64,000 bases of DNA from JBFLVU01 sp964589625 (GCA_964589625.1 CAZPSH010000014.1:1-64000); one strand, 5' to 3'; counted from the stretch's first letter, positions 44,963-53,530 are shown. Numbers and translations: made by a program. Notes: generated from the letters alone by a model not told the origin.

Positions 44963-46038
44963 AGTCTCATGGGGCCAAGGACGCCCTCGTCCTTGAGGGG
45001 CGCCGTTTCCCAGATTCTCGGCGGATGCCCGCCACCCTCGGCCCGCACCGTAACGGAAGGAAGGTCCCTGCCGTCGGAGTAGCGGGCCACGATGGCCGCG
45101 CAGAGGCGCTCCTCCTCCTCGCCCGGGAGGGACTCGTCGGTCAGCCCCACGGGTCCCGGGATGACGTCCACTTCGAGGCGGACGCGCCTTTCGTCCGCGA
45201 AACGTTCCAGGAAGCCGTTTTCCCTCTCGTCCCGCCCGATGATGAGCTTGAGGGCGGGGGTGATGCGGAAGTGCCGTCCCGCCTTCAGGAGCGTCACGTC
45301 CTCCTGATCCATGGGCCTCTCGGCGCGGTGGGCCATCTTGTCGCGGAAGCGGCGGGCGTAGTTGGCGTCCGTGAGAAAGCAGCAGCCTCCGGCGGGGAGG
45401 GGATAGTCGGTGATGCCCCTCTCGGCGATGAGGTCCATCTGGGGCCGGCGGGTCCGACCCTGGAGGGAAAGCAGACGGCTCCGGTCCACCAGACCCTCGC
45501 GCTCCGCCTCCGTGGGGGGAAGGAGCCGGGCGGAGAGGGGCCTCAGGAGCTTCCCCTCGAGGCCCGACTCGCGCTCGACGACCCGCATGGGCACCTTTCG
45601 CTGGCTCATGGGACGCTGGCCCAGCACCTCCCCCGTGGCCACGAAGTCGGCCCCCTCCTCCTCCATGATCTCCCGGGCCTTCTTCAGCATGAAGGCCCGG
45701 CAGTCGATGCAGGGGTTCAGGTTGGCTCCGTAGCCGTGCTTCGGGTTGAAGACGAGGTCGAGGTACTCCCGGGAGATGTCCACGAGCCGCACGGGGGCCT
45801 GGAGGTCCGCGCCCGCGCGCAGGGCCTCGTTCCGAAGCTTCTTCGGGTCCGCGTCGGCGGGGGCGGTGGCGCGCTTGTGGTCGGAGACGCAGAACCCCGT
45901 GGAGAAGTGGACGCCCAGGATTTCCACCCCCTGCTCCTGGAGGAGCCTCGCCGCCAAGGTCGAATCGAGGCCGCCCGAAAGCAGGACCACGGCCTTGGCC
46001 CTGCGGCGTTCTCGGACCTTCTCCACGGCGTGGCTCAC
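44959..46038 (-). CDS. PP-loop tRNA thiouridine synthase-like protein with NFACT-R domain
   Basis: 359 residues. The ATP-pyrophosphatase loop is VVLLSGGLDSTLAARLL (about 18-34). Candidate catalytic cysteines lie in NPCIDCRAFM and GGCCFLT. The C-terminal third (HFRITPALKLIIGRDERENGFLERF) looks like the DUF814/NFACT-R RNA-binding domain. The family sits with MnmA/ThiI-type tRNA sulfurtransferases, so a tRNA 2- or 4-thiouridine role is likely. GTG 46038 is chosen because GGAGG lies 6 nt upstream; the earlier GTG 46044 overlaps that site. Confidence 0.8.
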   Translation of the reverse strand: MSHAVEKVRERRRAKAVVLLSGGLDSTLAARLLQEQGVEILGVHFSTGFCVSDHKRATAPADADPKKLRNEALRAGADLQAPVRLVDISREYLDLVFNPKHGYGANLNPCIDCRAFMLKKAREIMEEEGADFVATGEVLGQRPMSQRKVPMRVVERESGLEGKLLRPLSARLLPPTEAEREGLVDRSRLLSLQGRTRRPQMDLIAERGITDYPLPAGGCCFLTDANYARRFRDKMAHRAERPMDQEDVTLLKAGRHFRITPALKLIIGRDERENGFLERFADERRVRLEVDVIPGPVGLTDESLPGEEEERLCAAIVARYSDGRDLPSVTVRAEGGGHPPRIWETAPLKDEGVLGPMRL

Positions 46039-46117
46039 GAGCACCTCCGGGCCGGCTGACTCCGGCGAAACTACCTTAACACAGGCTCCCCCTACTTGAT
46101 GGCAGGCCCCGCCGCGG

Positions 46118-46146
46118 TTGACAAGGAGGGGCCCCGATGCTAGACT
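46118..46146 (+). promoter_or_regulatory. Promoter of tRNA-Val and thrS operon
   Basis: TTGACA (46118-46123), a 17-nt spacer and TAGACT (46141-46146). The tRNA begins 13 nt after the -10 box. Confidence 0.78.
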
Positions 46147-46159
46147 CCAAGGCCCGTGT

Positions 46160-46235
46160 AGGCGCGTAGCTCAGATGGAAGAGCGCTACCTTGACACGGT
46201 AGAGGTCAGCGGTTCGATCCCGCTCGCGCCTACCA
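46160..46235 (+). tRNA. tRNA-Val (anticodon GAC), CCA encoded
   Basis: 76 nt. Acceptor AGGCGCG pairs with CGCGCCT, discriminator A and encoded CCA. The D-arm is GCTC/GAGC, the anticodon stem CTACC/GGTAG holds loop TTGACAC (anticodon GAC at 34-36), and the T-arm AGCGG-TTCGATC-CCGCT is perfect. It reads GUC and GUU. It is followed by a T-rich run (TTTTTCTTTTT) and then thrS, which probably shares its promoter. Confidence 0.97.
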
Positions 46236-46268
46236 TTTTTCTTTTTGGCCCGATGGGCCGAGGGAACC

Positions 46269-48206
46269 GTGGCCCAGATTCAGGTCACCCTGCCCGACGG
46301 AACCCAGAAGTCCTTTGAGGCGGGATCCACCCCGCTGGACGTGGCGGCCTCCATCTCGCCGCGCCTGGCCTCCGCCTCCCTCGCCGCAAGATGCGACGGG
46401 CGCCTCATGGACGTCTACTGGCCGCTCTCCGCCGACTGTCGCCTCGAGCTCCTCACGGACCGCGCGCCAGACGCTCTGGAAATCTACCGCCACACCTGCG
46501 CCCACCTCATGGCCAACGCCGTGAAGGAGCTCTTTCCGGAGGCGAAGATCGCCATCGGGCCCGTCATCGAGGACGGCTTCTACTACGATTTTGACCGCGA
46601 GAAGGCCTTCACGCCCGAGGACCTGGACTCCATCGAGACCCGGATGCGTGAGATCGCGGCCCGCGACGTCCCCATCCGGCGCGAGGAACTCCCCTGGGAG
46701 AGCGCCCGCGATCTGTTCCAAGCGGAAGCCGAGCCCTACAAGGTGGAGCTGGCCTTCGAGAAGGGCCAGAACGAGCCCGTCTCCATCTACCGGCAGGGCG
46801 CCTTCAACGACTTCTGCCGGGGCCCCCACCTGCCCTCCACCGGCCGCATCAAGCCGGACACCTTCAAGCTGCTTTCGGTCGCGGGGGCCTACTGGCGCGG
46901 CGACGAGCACAACAAGATGCTCCAGCGCATCTACGCCACGGCCTTCCTCACCAGGAAGGAGCTCGAGGAGCACCTGAAGCGCCTCGAGGAGGCCAAGGAG
47001 CGCGACCACCGAAAGCTGGGCAGGGAGCTGGACCTGTTCTCCGTGGCCGACGAGGTGGGAGGTGGCCTGATCCTCTGGCACCCCAAGGGGGCCTTCGTCC
47101 GGAAGACCATCGAGGACTTCTGGCGCGACGAGCACCTCAAGAACGGCTACGAGTTCGTGTTCTCCCCCCACGTGGGCCGGGCCGCCCTCTGGCAGACCAG
47201 CGGCCACCTGGATTTCTACAAGGAGAACATGTACCCCTCCATGGAGATGGAGAACCAGACCTTCTACGCCAAGCCCATGAACTGCCCGTTCCACACGATG
47301 ATCTACCGGTCCCGGCACCGCAGTTACCGGGACCTCCCCCTGAGGTGGGCCGAGCTGGGCACGGTGTACCGCTACGAGAAATCGGGTGTCCTCCACGGCC
47401 TCATGCGCGTGCGCGGCTTCACGCAGGACGACGCGCACCTTTTCGTCCAGCCCGAGAAGATGGAGGAGGAGGTGGTCCGGGTCATCCGCTTCGTCCTCTT
47501 CATGCTCCGGAGCTTCGGCTTCACCGAGTTCGAGGCCTACATCGCCACGCGGCCCGAAAAGGCCGTCGGCGACGACCGCATGTGGGGGGAGGCCACCGAG
47601 GCGCTGAAGAAGGCCGCCGCGGCGGCGGATCTGAGCTACGAAATGGATGAGGGCGGCGGCGCCTTCTACGGCCCGAAGATCGACGTGAAGGTGAAGGACT
47701 GCCTGAACCGTTCGTGGCAGCTCTCGACCGTCCAGTTCGACTTCAACCTGCCCGAGCGCTTCGACCTGGAGTACATCGGCGCCGACAACCGTCCCCATCG
47801 TCCCTACATGATCCACCGGGCCCTCCTGGGGAGCCTGGAGCGCTTCTTCGGCATCCTCATCGAGCACTTCAAGGGGGCCTTCCCCCTCTGGCTCGCCCCC
47901 GAGCAGGTCCGCCTGCTTCCCATTGCGGACCGACATGTGGCATACTGCGAAACTCTGGCCGACCGCCTTCGGACGGAGGGCCTCAGGGTGACCGTGGACG
48001 CGCGGCCCGAGAAGACGGGCTACAAGGTCCGCGAGGCCCAGCTCCAGAAGATCCCCTTCATGCTGATCGCGGGGGACCGGGAGCAGGAGTCCGGCGCCGT
48101 GGCGGTCAGGAGCCGCAGCGGAGGGGACCGGGGGGCCATGGCCGTCGGCGAGTTCGTCGGCATGGTCCTCGGGAAGGTGAAGGCGCGAAGCCTCGACTTG
48201 GAATGA
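46269..48206 (+). CDS. thrS: Threonyl-tRNA synthetase
   Basis: 645 residues. The N-terminal TGS domain opens with QIQVTLPDGTQKSF. The editing domain has HTCAHLMANAVKELFP and the second Zn-like motif CRGPHLPSTG. The class-II catalytic core has motif 2 YRYEKSGVLHGLMRVRGFTQDDAH, Zn-binding Cys in KPMNCPFH, and motif 3 DNRPHRPYMIHRALLGSLERF. The anticodon-binding domain starts at LAPEQVRLLP. GTG 46269 (GAGGG upstream) fits the family start; TTG 46245 also is in frame. It stands 33 nt after tRNA-Val and 10 nt before infC. Confidence 0.95.
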   Translation: MAQIQVTLPDGTQKSFEAGSTPLDVAASISPRLASASLAARCDGRLMDVYWPLSADCRLELLTDRAPDALEIYRHTCAHLMANAVKELFPEAKIAIGPVIEDGFYYDFDREKAFTPEDLDSIETRMREIAARDVPIRREELPWESARDLFQAEAEPYKVELAFEKGQNEPVSIYRQGAFNDFCRGPHLPSTGRIKPDTFKLLSVAGAYWRGDEHNKMLQRIYATAFLTRKELEEHLKRLEEAKERDHRKLGRELDLFSVADEVGGGLILWHPKGAFVRKTIEDFWRDEHLKNGYEFVFSPHVGRAALWQTSGHLDFYKENMYPSMEMENQTFYAKPMNCPFHTMIYRSRHRSYRDLPLRWAELGTVYRYEKSGVLHGLMRVRGFTQDDAHLFVQPEKMEEEVVRVIRFVLFMLRSFGFTEFEAYIATRPEKAVGDDRMWGEATEALKKAAAAADLSYEMDEGGGAFYGPKIDVKVKDCLNRSWQLSTVQFDFNLPERFDLEYIGADNRPHRPYMIHRALLGSLERFFGILIEHFKGAFPLWLAPEQVRLLPIADRHVAYCETLADRLRTEGLRVTVDARPEKTGYKVREAQLQKIPFMLIAGDREQESGAVAVRSRSGGDRGAMAVGEFVGMVLGKVKARSLDLE

Positions 48207-48216
48207 GGAGGATGCT

Positions 48217-48741
48217 ATTCGAGAACCCGTAAGCAAAGGACCGAGGCTCAACCGCCAGATCCGGGTGAGGGAGATCCGAGTCGTCGACGAGGACGGAGCC
48301 CAGCTCGGGATCATGACGCCGGAGCAGGCGATGGTGCTGGCGGAGTCGAAGGGCCTCGATCTGGTGGAGGTGGCGCCCCTCGCGCAGCCGCCGGTATGCA
48401 GGATCATCGACTACGGAAAGTACCTGTACGACGAGAAGAAGAAGGCCGCCGAGGCCAAGAAGAAGCAGCGGCAGATCGTCGTCAAGGAGATTAAACTTAG
48501 GCCCAAGATCGAAGAGCACGACTACCAGGTCAAGAAGCGTCAGATCGAGGCCTTTTTGGAGGACGGCGACAAGGTGAAGGTGACCGTGAGATTCCGGGGG
48601 CGCGAGATCGTCCACCCGGAGATGGCGCAGAAACTGCTCTCGCGGATCGCCACCGAAGTGGTATCGAGGGGCAAGATCGAACGGGCCCCCATGATGGAAG
48701 CGCGGACCATGGTCATGCTGCTCATGCCCGCGAAGAAGTGA
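48217..48741 (+). CDS. infC: Translation initiation factor IF-3 (AUU start)
   Basis: 174 residues when started at ATT 48217, which follows GAGGAGG with 5-6 nt spacing; the Shine-Dalgarno overlaps the thrS stop. This start restores the conserved N-terminus (GPRLNRQIRVREIRVV) that any ATG/GTG start would cut. The N-domain reads EDGAQLGIMTPEQAM, the linker is KKKAAEAKKKQ, and the C-domain has KEIKLRPKIEEHDY and KVTVRFRGREI. IF-3 discriminates against AUU starts, so this allows autoregulation as in E. coli. Confidence 0.92.
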   Translation: MREPVSKGPRLNRQIRVREIRVVDEDGAQLGIMTPEQAMVLAESKGLDLVEVAPLAQPPVCRIIDYGKYLYDEKKKAAEAKKKQRQIVVKEIKLRPKIEEHDYQVKKRQIEAFLEDGDKVKVTVRFRGREIVHPEMAQKLLSRIATEVVSRGKIERAPMMEARTMVMLLMPAKK

Positions 48742-48758
48742 CCGGAGGAATCGGAGCC

Positions 48759-48953
48759 ATGCCCAAGATGAAAACGCACAGCGCCGCCGCCAAGCGATTC
48801 AAGGTGACGGGCACCGGAAAAGTGAAGAGGTACAAGGCGTACCACCGCCACATCCTGACCTCGAAGACCCGCAAGCGCAAGAACCAGCTCGGAACGGCGA
48901 CCCTCGTCCACGTGGCCGACCTCCGCAAGGTCAAGCGCCTGTTGCTCGCGTAG
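48759..48953 (+). CDS. rpmI: 50S ribosomal protein L35
   Basis: 64 residues, MPKMKTHSAAAKRFKVTGTG with the basic tail HILTSKTRKRKNQL. Canonical IF3-L35-L20 order. ATG 48759 with GGAGGAATCGGAG upstream. Complete. Confidence 0.97.
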   Translation: MPKMKTHSAAAKRFKVTGTGKVKRYKAYHRHILTSKTRKRKNQLGTATLVHVADLRKVKRLLLA

Positions 48954-48962
48954 GAGCTGAAG

Positions 48963-49319
48963 ATGGCCAGAGTACGCCGCGGCCACCACAAGGTGGAGCG
49001 CAGAAAGAAACTCCAGAAGCTCGCCAAGGGCTACTTCGGCGCGAAGAGCCGCCTCTACCGCTCCATCAAGGAGCAGGTGGAGCGCTCCCTCGCCTTCGCC
49101 TTCGTCGGCCGCCGGGTCAAAAAGATCGACTACCGGCGGCTTTGGATCGTCCGCATCAACGCGGGATGCCGCCAGAACGACCTCTCGTACAGCCGGTTCA
49201 TGGACGGCCTCAAGAAGGCCGGGATCCTCCTGGACCGGAAGGCCCTCGCGGACATCGCCGTGAACGACCCCGGCGCGTTTTCCACGCTTTGCGCCAAGGC
49301 CAAGGCCGCCATCGCCTAA
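48963..49319 (+). CDS. rplT: 50S ribosomal protein L20
   Basis: 118 residues, MARVRRGHHKVERRKKLQKL and GYFGAKSRLYRSIKEQVERS, ending in the helical RNA-binding C-domain. It binds 23S rRNA early in assembly and in some bacteria represses its own operon. It starts 9 nt after rpmI. Confidence 0.97.
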   Translation: MARVRRGHHKVERRKKLQKLAKGYFGAKSRLYRSIKEQVERSLAFAFVGRRVKKIDYRRLWIVRINAGCRQNDLSYSRFMDGLKKAGILLDRKALADIAVNDPGAFSTLCAKAKAAIA

Positions 49320-49346
49320 AGGTCCCTTCCCGAGAGCCAACCACGA

Positions 49347-49380
49347 GCCCGCGGTCCCCAGGGGCCGCGGGCGTTCTGTT
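49347..49380 (+). terminator. Terminator of the thrS-infC-rpmI-rplT operon
   Basis: GCCCGCGG-(10 nt)-CCGCGGGC, an 8-bp perfect stem, followed by GTTCTGTT, 27 nt after the rplT stop. Confidence 0.75.
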
Positions 49381-49461
49381 GCCTGACCCGGAGGCCGGCG
49401 AGGAGGCCCCGCCGGAACCGCGGAGCCGCCACCGAGGAAGGGGCGGGCTCAGGCCGGCTCC

Positions 49462-49490
49462 TTCCCTTTCCTTCCTCGCCCCTCTATCAT
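49462..49490 (+). promoter_or_regulatory. Promoter of DUF4388 gene (leaderless candidate)
   Basis: TTCCCT (49462-49467), a 17-nt spacer and TATCAT (49485-49490), 7 nt before ATG 49498. The -35 is weak. Confidence 0.4.
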
Positions 49491-49497
49491 GGCGGCC

Positions 49498-50631
49498 ATG
49501 GGCCTTCAGGGCGATTTCACCACCATGCCCCTCCCGGACCTCCTGCAGTGGCTGGCCCTCAGCCGCAAGACGGGCATCCTCATCCTGCAGCGCGGCGAAA
49601 TCGTCAAGGAGATCTACTTCCGGGAGGGCAAGATCGTCGCCTCCGCCAGCAACGACCCGCGCGAGTACTTCGGCCAGTTCCTCCTCTCCCACGAGAAAAT
49701 CACCGAGGAGGATCTCATGCGGGCCTTCTCCCGCCAGGGAGAGACGGGGATCAAGCTGGGACGGCTCCTCGTCATGGAAGGCCTCCTTTCCGAGGACGAG
49801 GTCCAGCGGTTTCTGAGGATCAAGGCCGAGGAGACCATCTACGACCTCTTTCTCTGGGGCGAAGGGACCTTCAAGTTTTACAACGACGCCCCGGCCCAGG
49901 ATGGCCACGTGGCCATCGAGATGGAGGTCACCTCCATCCTGATGGAGGGCTCCCGGAGGGCGGACGAGTGGACGCGCATCCGGAAGATCTTCCCATCCAA
50001 CGAGACCGTCCTCACGATCCTGCCCGAGAACCTGACCCGGCAAGTCCTCCAGGACCCCGTCTACAACCGCATGGTCCAGATCCTGGAGTCCCCCTGGCGC
50101 ATCGGGGACCTCTGCCTCATGTTCCACGCCTCCGATTTCGCCGTGTGCAGCGTCCTCTTCGACCTGTACCGTATGGGCCTCGTGGACATCGTGGAATCGC
50201 CCGAGCCGCCGAAGGGATCCGAGGTGCGGGCCGAGGAGACCGTCCGGACCCTCTGCAACCAGGGGCTCAAGCAGTTCAATGCCGGCCAGTTCGAGGCGGC
50301 CATCGAGACCTTCAAACAGGTCCTCATCCTCTCGCCCTCCCACTCCCTCGCCCGGGCGATGGTTCCCAAGGCCTACAAGGAGATCAAGGCCAGCCTCGTC
50401 TCCGACGAGTTTTCCATCGAGCATCTCCCTTACCTCAAGCGGGCGCTCGCGGACCTCAACGAGCTGGAGTTCACGCCCCAGGAGAACTACATCCTGAGCC
50501 GCGTGAACGGGAGCAGTTCGGTCCAGTCCATCATCCGAATCTCTCCCATCCAGGAGATCCACGCGCTGATGATCTTCAAGAAGCTCGCCCGGGACGGCCT
50601 CGTCGGGTTCCTGCCCCCGACCGAGACGTGA
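49498..50631 (+). CDS. DUF4388 (PATAN) domain protein
   Basis: 377 residues. The N-terminal DUF4388 region is MGLQGDFTTMPLPDLLQWLA and SRKTGILILQRGEIVKEIYF with EGKIVAS. A middle helical region (IKAEETIYDLFLWGEGTFKFY) follows, then a TPR-like pair (QGLKQFNAGQFEAAIETFKQVL). A C-terminal second PATAN/winged-helix-like segment ends FKKLARDGLVGFLPP. The family links to two-component or GTPase signalling in Acidobacteriota, Myxococcota and cyanobacteria. ATG 49498 is chosen because the -10 box ends 7 nt upstream; ATG 49489 would overlap that box. Confidence 0.85.
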   Translation: MGLQGDFTTMPLPDLLQWLALSRKTGILILQRGEIVKEIYFREGKIVASASNDPREYFGQFLLSHEKITEEDLMRAFSRQGETGIKLGRLLVMEGLLSEDEVQRFLRIKAEETIYDLFLWGEGTFKFYNDAPAQDGHVAIEMEVTSILMEGSRRADEWTRIRKIFPSNETVLTILPENLTRQVLQDPVYNRMVQILESPWRIGDLCLMFHASDFAVCSVLFDLYRMGLVDIVESPEPPKGSEVRAEETVRTLCNQGLKQFNAGQFEAAIETFKQVLILSPSHSLARAMVPKAYKEIKASLVSDEFSIEHLPYLKRALADLNELEFTPQENYILSRVNGSSSVQSIIRISPIQEIHALMIFKKLARDGLVGFLPPTET

Positions 50632-50833
50632 GCGTTCGCTCACGGGTGAGGCGTGACAAGGCTTCCTACTTCGGAGGCAAAACACATTGTTAGATAATTG
50701 TAATTAAGGCCGATATCCCTCCTCGGGCGGCATCATGATGAGTATTCAACCACATTGACAAGGCGCAGGTCAGGCCCTATCCTTGCCTGTAGTTGCGCCG
50801 GGGGCGTGACCCGAGGAGGGAGGAGGTGGACGC
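50632..50833 (+). promoter_or_regulatory. AT-rich control region and promoter of the EMO-like reductase
   Basis: A perfect promoter (TTGACA 50755-50760, 17-nt spacer, TATCCT 50778-50783) precedes ATG 50834, whose leader has GGAGGGAGGAGG. Upstream, 50681-50708 is a marked A+T island (TTGTTAGATAATTGTAATTAA) in an otherwise GC-rich genome, a good place for an activator or repressor site. A TGAGCG-TT-CGCTCA-type dyad (50629-50642) lies at the end of the previous gene. Confidence 0.65.
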
Positions 50834-52876
50834 ATGCATCCCGTAGAGACCGGGCTGTTCTGGGCATTCGTATTGGGCTCCCTGGCGCTCTTCGCCAACA
50901 CCGCCCAGAGGCGCATCGGGGCCCTGATGAAGGGCCTACCCGACAACCGGTTCGACCGCCACTGGGAGCGGTTCAAGGGCCTCCTCCTCCACGCCTTTGC
51001 CCAGAAACGGATGGTCCGGGACCCCTACGCGGGGATCTACCACCTCCTCATCTTTTGGGGCTTTTGCGTCCTGGGGCTGAGGTCCCTCATGCTCATCGTG
51101 GAGGGGCTCTTCCCCAAGTTCCACCTCACCGAGGCCTTGGGCGTCTTCGGCTACGGATACCAGACCACGAAAGACGTGTTCGAGGTCCTGGTCGTGGTCG
51201 GCATCCTCATGGCCGTGGGCCGGAGGGTCTTCGCGCGGCCCGCCCGTCTCGAAAACTCCTGGGACGCCTGGGCCACCCTGAGCCTCATCGGCGGCCTCAT
51301 GGTGACCGACCTCATCGCCGACGGCGCCTACATCGCCCTCCACAACCCCGAATGGAAGGCCTGGTCCCCGGCGGGCCTGGCCGTCGCGGCCCTCTTCGGA
51401 GGGGTGGCGGAAGGGGCCCTCACGGCCTGGTACAAGGTGAACTGGTGGCTCCACCTGGCCATCCTCTTCGCCTTCATGAACTTCCTGCCCTATTCCAAGC
51501 ACTTCCACGTGTTCACCTCCCTCTTCAACGTCTACTTCCGCGACCTGGAGCCGACCCGGAACATCAAAAAGATGGACCTGGAGGCCGAGCACTTCGGCGT
51601 CAACAAGATCCAGGATTTCACCTGGAAGCAGATGCTGGACTTTTACACGTGCACCGAGTGCGGCCGGTGCACCGAGGTCTGTCCCACCACCAACACGGGG
51701 AAGCCCCTCCGTCCCAAGAACTACGGGAACGACCTGAGGGACTACCTCTACGCGACCCCCCTTGACCAGATGGGCCAGGAAAAGCCGGTGCCCGAGGACA
51801 GGCTTCTCATCGGCGGCCCGGTGCCCGAGGGCTCGGTTTGGCCGCGCCACGACGAAACGCCTCCCTGGAGCCTCAAGGACCTCGGGGGCGCCATCAGCTC
51901 GGACACGATCTGGGCGTGCACTACCTGCGGCTACTGCGAATGGGCCTGCCCCCTCCACATTACCTTCGTGGACAAGCTCGTGGCCATGCGGCGCTACCTC
52001 ACCCTCGAGGAAAGCAACTTCCCCGCGGAGGCCCAGGCGGCCTTCAAGGGCATGGAGCGCCAGGGCAATCCCTGGAACATGCCCCAGGCCGACCGGGCCA
52101 AGTGGGCCGATGGATTGGACGTGCCCCACATCTCCGAGAAGACCGACGCCGAGTACCTCTTCTGGGTGGGCTGCGCGGGCGCGTACGACGCCGCGGGCCA
52201 AAAGGTCTCCCAGGCCCTGGTGCGCCTGATGAACGCCGCGGGCGTCTCCTTCGCCACCCTGGGCGAGGAGGAAACCTGCACGGGCGACGCGGCGCGCCGG
52301 CTGGGGAACGAGTACCTCTTCGCCACGCTGGCCGAGGCCAACGTGGAAACCCTCAACGGGTACAAGGTCAAGAAGATCGTCACGAACTGTCCCCACTGCC
52401 TCAACACGCTGAAGAACGAGTACAGGGACTTCGGCGGCAACTTCGCGGTCCTCCACGGCACGGAGCTGGTCGCTTCCCTTCTCAAGGAAGGCCGCCTGAA
52501 GCTGACGGGAGAGGTCCGCGAGACCCTCACCTTCCACGACCCCTGCTACCTCGGCCGCTACAACGGCCAGGTGGAAGCTCCGCGGGCCATCCTCCGCGCC
52601 ATCCCGGGCGTGGGCCTCAAGGAGATGGAACACCACGGGGAGCGGGCCATGTGCTGCGGCGCGGGGGGAGGACGGTTCTGGCTCGAGGAGAAGCTCGGAA
52701 AGCGCGTCAACCACGAGCGCTTCGAGCAGGCCACGGCCACCGGCGCAGACGGCATCGCCGTCGCCTGCCCCTTCTGCAACGTCATGCTGGGCAACGCCGC
52801 CGGCGAAACGGGCAAGGAGGGCTTCCTGACCACGGACGTTCTGGAGCTCGCCGCGAAGGCCCTGCCGCGAAGGTAA
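50834..52876 (+). CDS. Membrane HdrD-like Fe-S reductase (EMO-type ETF:menaquinone oxidoreductase candidate)
   Basis: 680 residues. The N-terminal third has five to six NarI-like helices, with His in DPYAGIYHLLIFWGF and VNWWLHLAILFAF able to bind heme b. Two 4Fe-4S sites follow (CTECGRCTEVCP, about 273; CTTCGYCEWACP, about 362), then two CCG domains. The first is EETCTGDAARR/TNCPHCLNTL, with Cys-Thr-Gly replacing CCG; the second is HDPCYLGRYN/MCCGAGGGRFW. This matches the membrane ETF:(methyl)menaquinone oxidoreductase type known from Geobacter and relatives, linking acyl-CoA oxidation to menaquinone. No etfAB is in the window, so the partner is inferred. The 3' end is duplicated downstream. 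Confidence 0.85.
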   Translation: MHPVETGLFWAFVLGSLALFANTAQRRIGALMKGLPDNRFDRHWERFKGLLLHAFAQKRMVRDPYAGIYHLLIFWGFCVLGLRSLMLIVEGLFPKFHLTEALGVFGYGYQTTKDVFEVLVVVGILMAVGRRVFARPARLENSWDAWATLSLIGGLMVTDLIADGAYIALHNPEWKAWSPAGLAVAALFGGVAEGALTAWYKVNWWLHLAILFAFMNFLPYSKHFHVFTSLFNVYFRDLEPTRNIKKMDLEAEHFGVNKIQDFTWKQMLDFYTCTECGRCTEVCPTTNTGKPLRPKNYGNDLRDYLYATPLDQMGQEKPVPEDRLLIGGPVPEGSVWPRHDETPPWSLKDLGGAISSDTIWACTTCGYCEWACPLHITFVDKLVAMRRYLTLEESNFPAEAQAAFKGMERQGNPWNMPQADRAKWADGLDVPHISEKTDAEYLFWVGCAGAYDAAGQKVSQALVRLMNAAGVSFATLGEEETCTGDAARRLGNEYLFATLAEANVETLNGYKVKKIVTNCPHCLNTLKNEYRDFGGNFAVLHGTELVASLLKEGRLKLTGEVRETLTFHDPCYLGRYNGQVEAPRAILRAIPGVGLKEMEHHGERAMCCGAGGGRFWLEEKLGKRVNHERFEQATATGADGIAVACPFCNVMLGNAAGETGKEGFLTTDVLELAAKALPRR

Positions 52877-53298
52877 GCCGGCGGCGGGTCGAGGGGGTGC
52901 GGGGGAACGGGGAGGTTCCCCCGCGCGAAGGGCATCCCGCGTGAGGGCGGGGGGGTGACCGCCCGCCGAAGGCGGGCACCAGAGGGGGGCGGCCGAGCCC
53001 CCCGATGGAGAGCGCCTGCAGGCGCGATGCCGCCGGCGAAACGGGCAAGGAGGGCTTCCTGACCACGGACGTTCTGGAGCTCGNNNNNNNNNNNNNNNNN
53101 NNNNNNNNNNNNNNNNNNNNNNNNNNNNNNNNNNNNNNNNNNNNNNNNNNNNNNNNNNNNNNNNNNNNNNNNNNNNNNNNNNNACCAGAGGGGGGCGGCC
53201 GAGCCCCCCGATGGAGAGCGCCTGCAGGCGCGATGCCGACGGCGAAACGGGCAAGGAGGGTTACCCGACCACGGACGTTCTGGAGCTCGCCGGGAAGG
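52801..53298 (+). repeat. Tandem repeat (unit about 233 nt) derived from the reductase 3' end
   Basis: The unit begins inside the reductase gene at CGGCGAAACGGGCAAGGAGG (52801) and recurs at 53034 and, diverged, at 53240. The non-coding part (ACCAGAGGGGGGCGGCCGAG and GGAGAGCGCCTGCAGGCGC) occurs at 52978-53033 and 53184-53239. It is rich in dyads such as GCGCCTGCAGGCGC and GGGGGGCGGCCGAGCCCCCC. Copy 1 to copy 2 is 233 nt. Copy 2 to copy 3 is 206 nt including 100 N. The repeat is the likely cause of the assembly break. Confidence 0.85.
53084..53183. other. Assembly gap (100 N)
   Basis: Exactly 100 N, the usual placeholder for an unsized gap. From the 233-nt repeat period, 106 nt of the unit are present around the gap, so the true missing length should be 127 nt or 127 plus a multiple of 233. 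Confidence 0.95.
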
Positions 53299-53306
53299 AC
53301 CGATTG

Positions 53307-53337
53307 CGGAATTGGGATTTGGGATTTCGGATTTCGA
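53307..53337 (-). repeat. Heptameric AATCCGA-type dispersed repeat, copy 2
   Basis: Reverse complement reads AAATCCGAAATCCCAAATCC, the same heptamer family as at 763-797 but inverted. Confidence 0.6.
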
Positions 53338-53530
53338 ACGAAAAACGACACGATGGGGGCTCCCGCCGGGGGCCCTTCTTGTTAGGCTCGTTTGGAGAAT
53401 CTGTGCAGGCCCCGGAACCGGAACGCCGCCCGCCGCAGGCGGAAGGCGGCGTCCCGGCGCCGACCCGCCAGATGAGCGAAAGGCGAGCGGCCGGGAGAAG
53501 ATGTGCGACCGGGCCCGTTGCCGTTCTGCC

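Noticed and set aside
52782..53351. Apparent small proteins spanning the N-run
   Set aside because: They translate repeat copies plus N; there is no independent start, ribosome site or family similarity.
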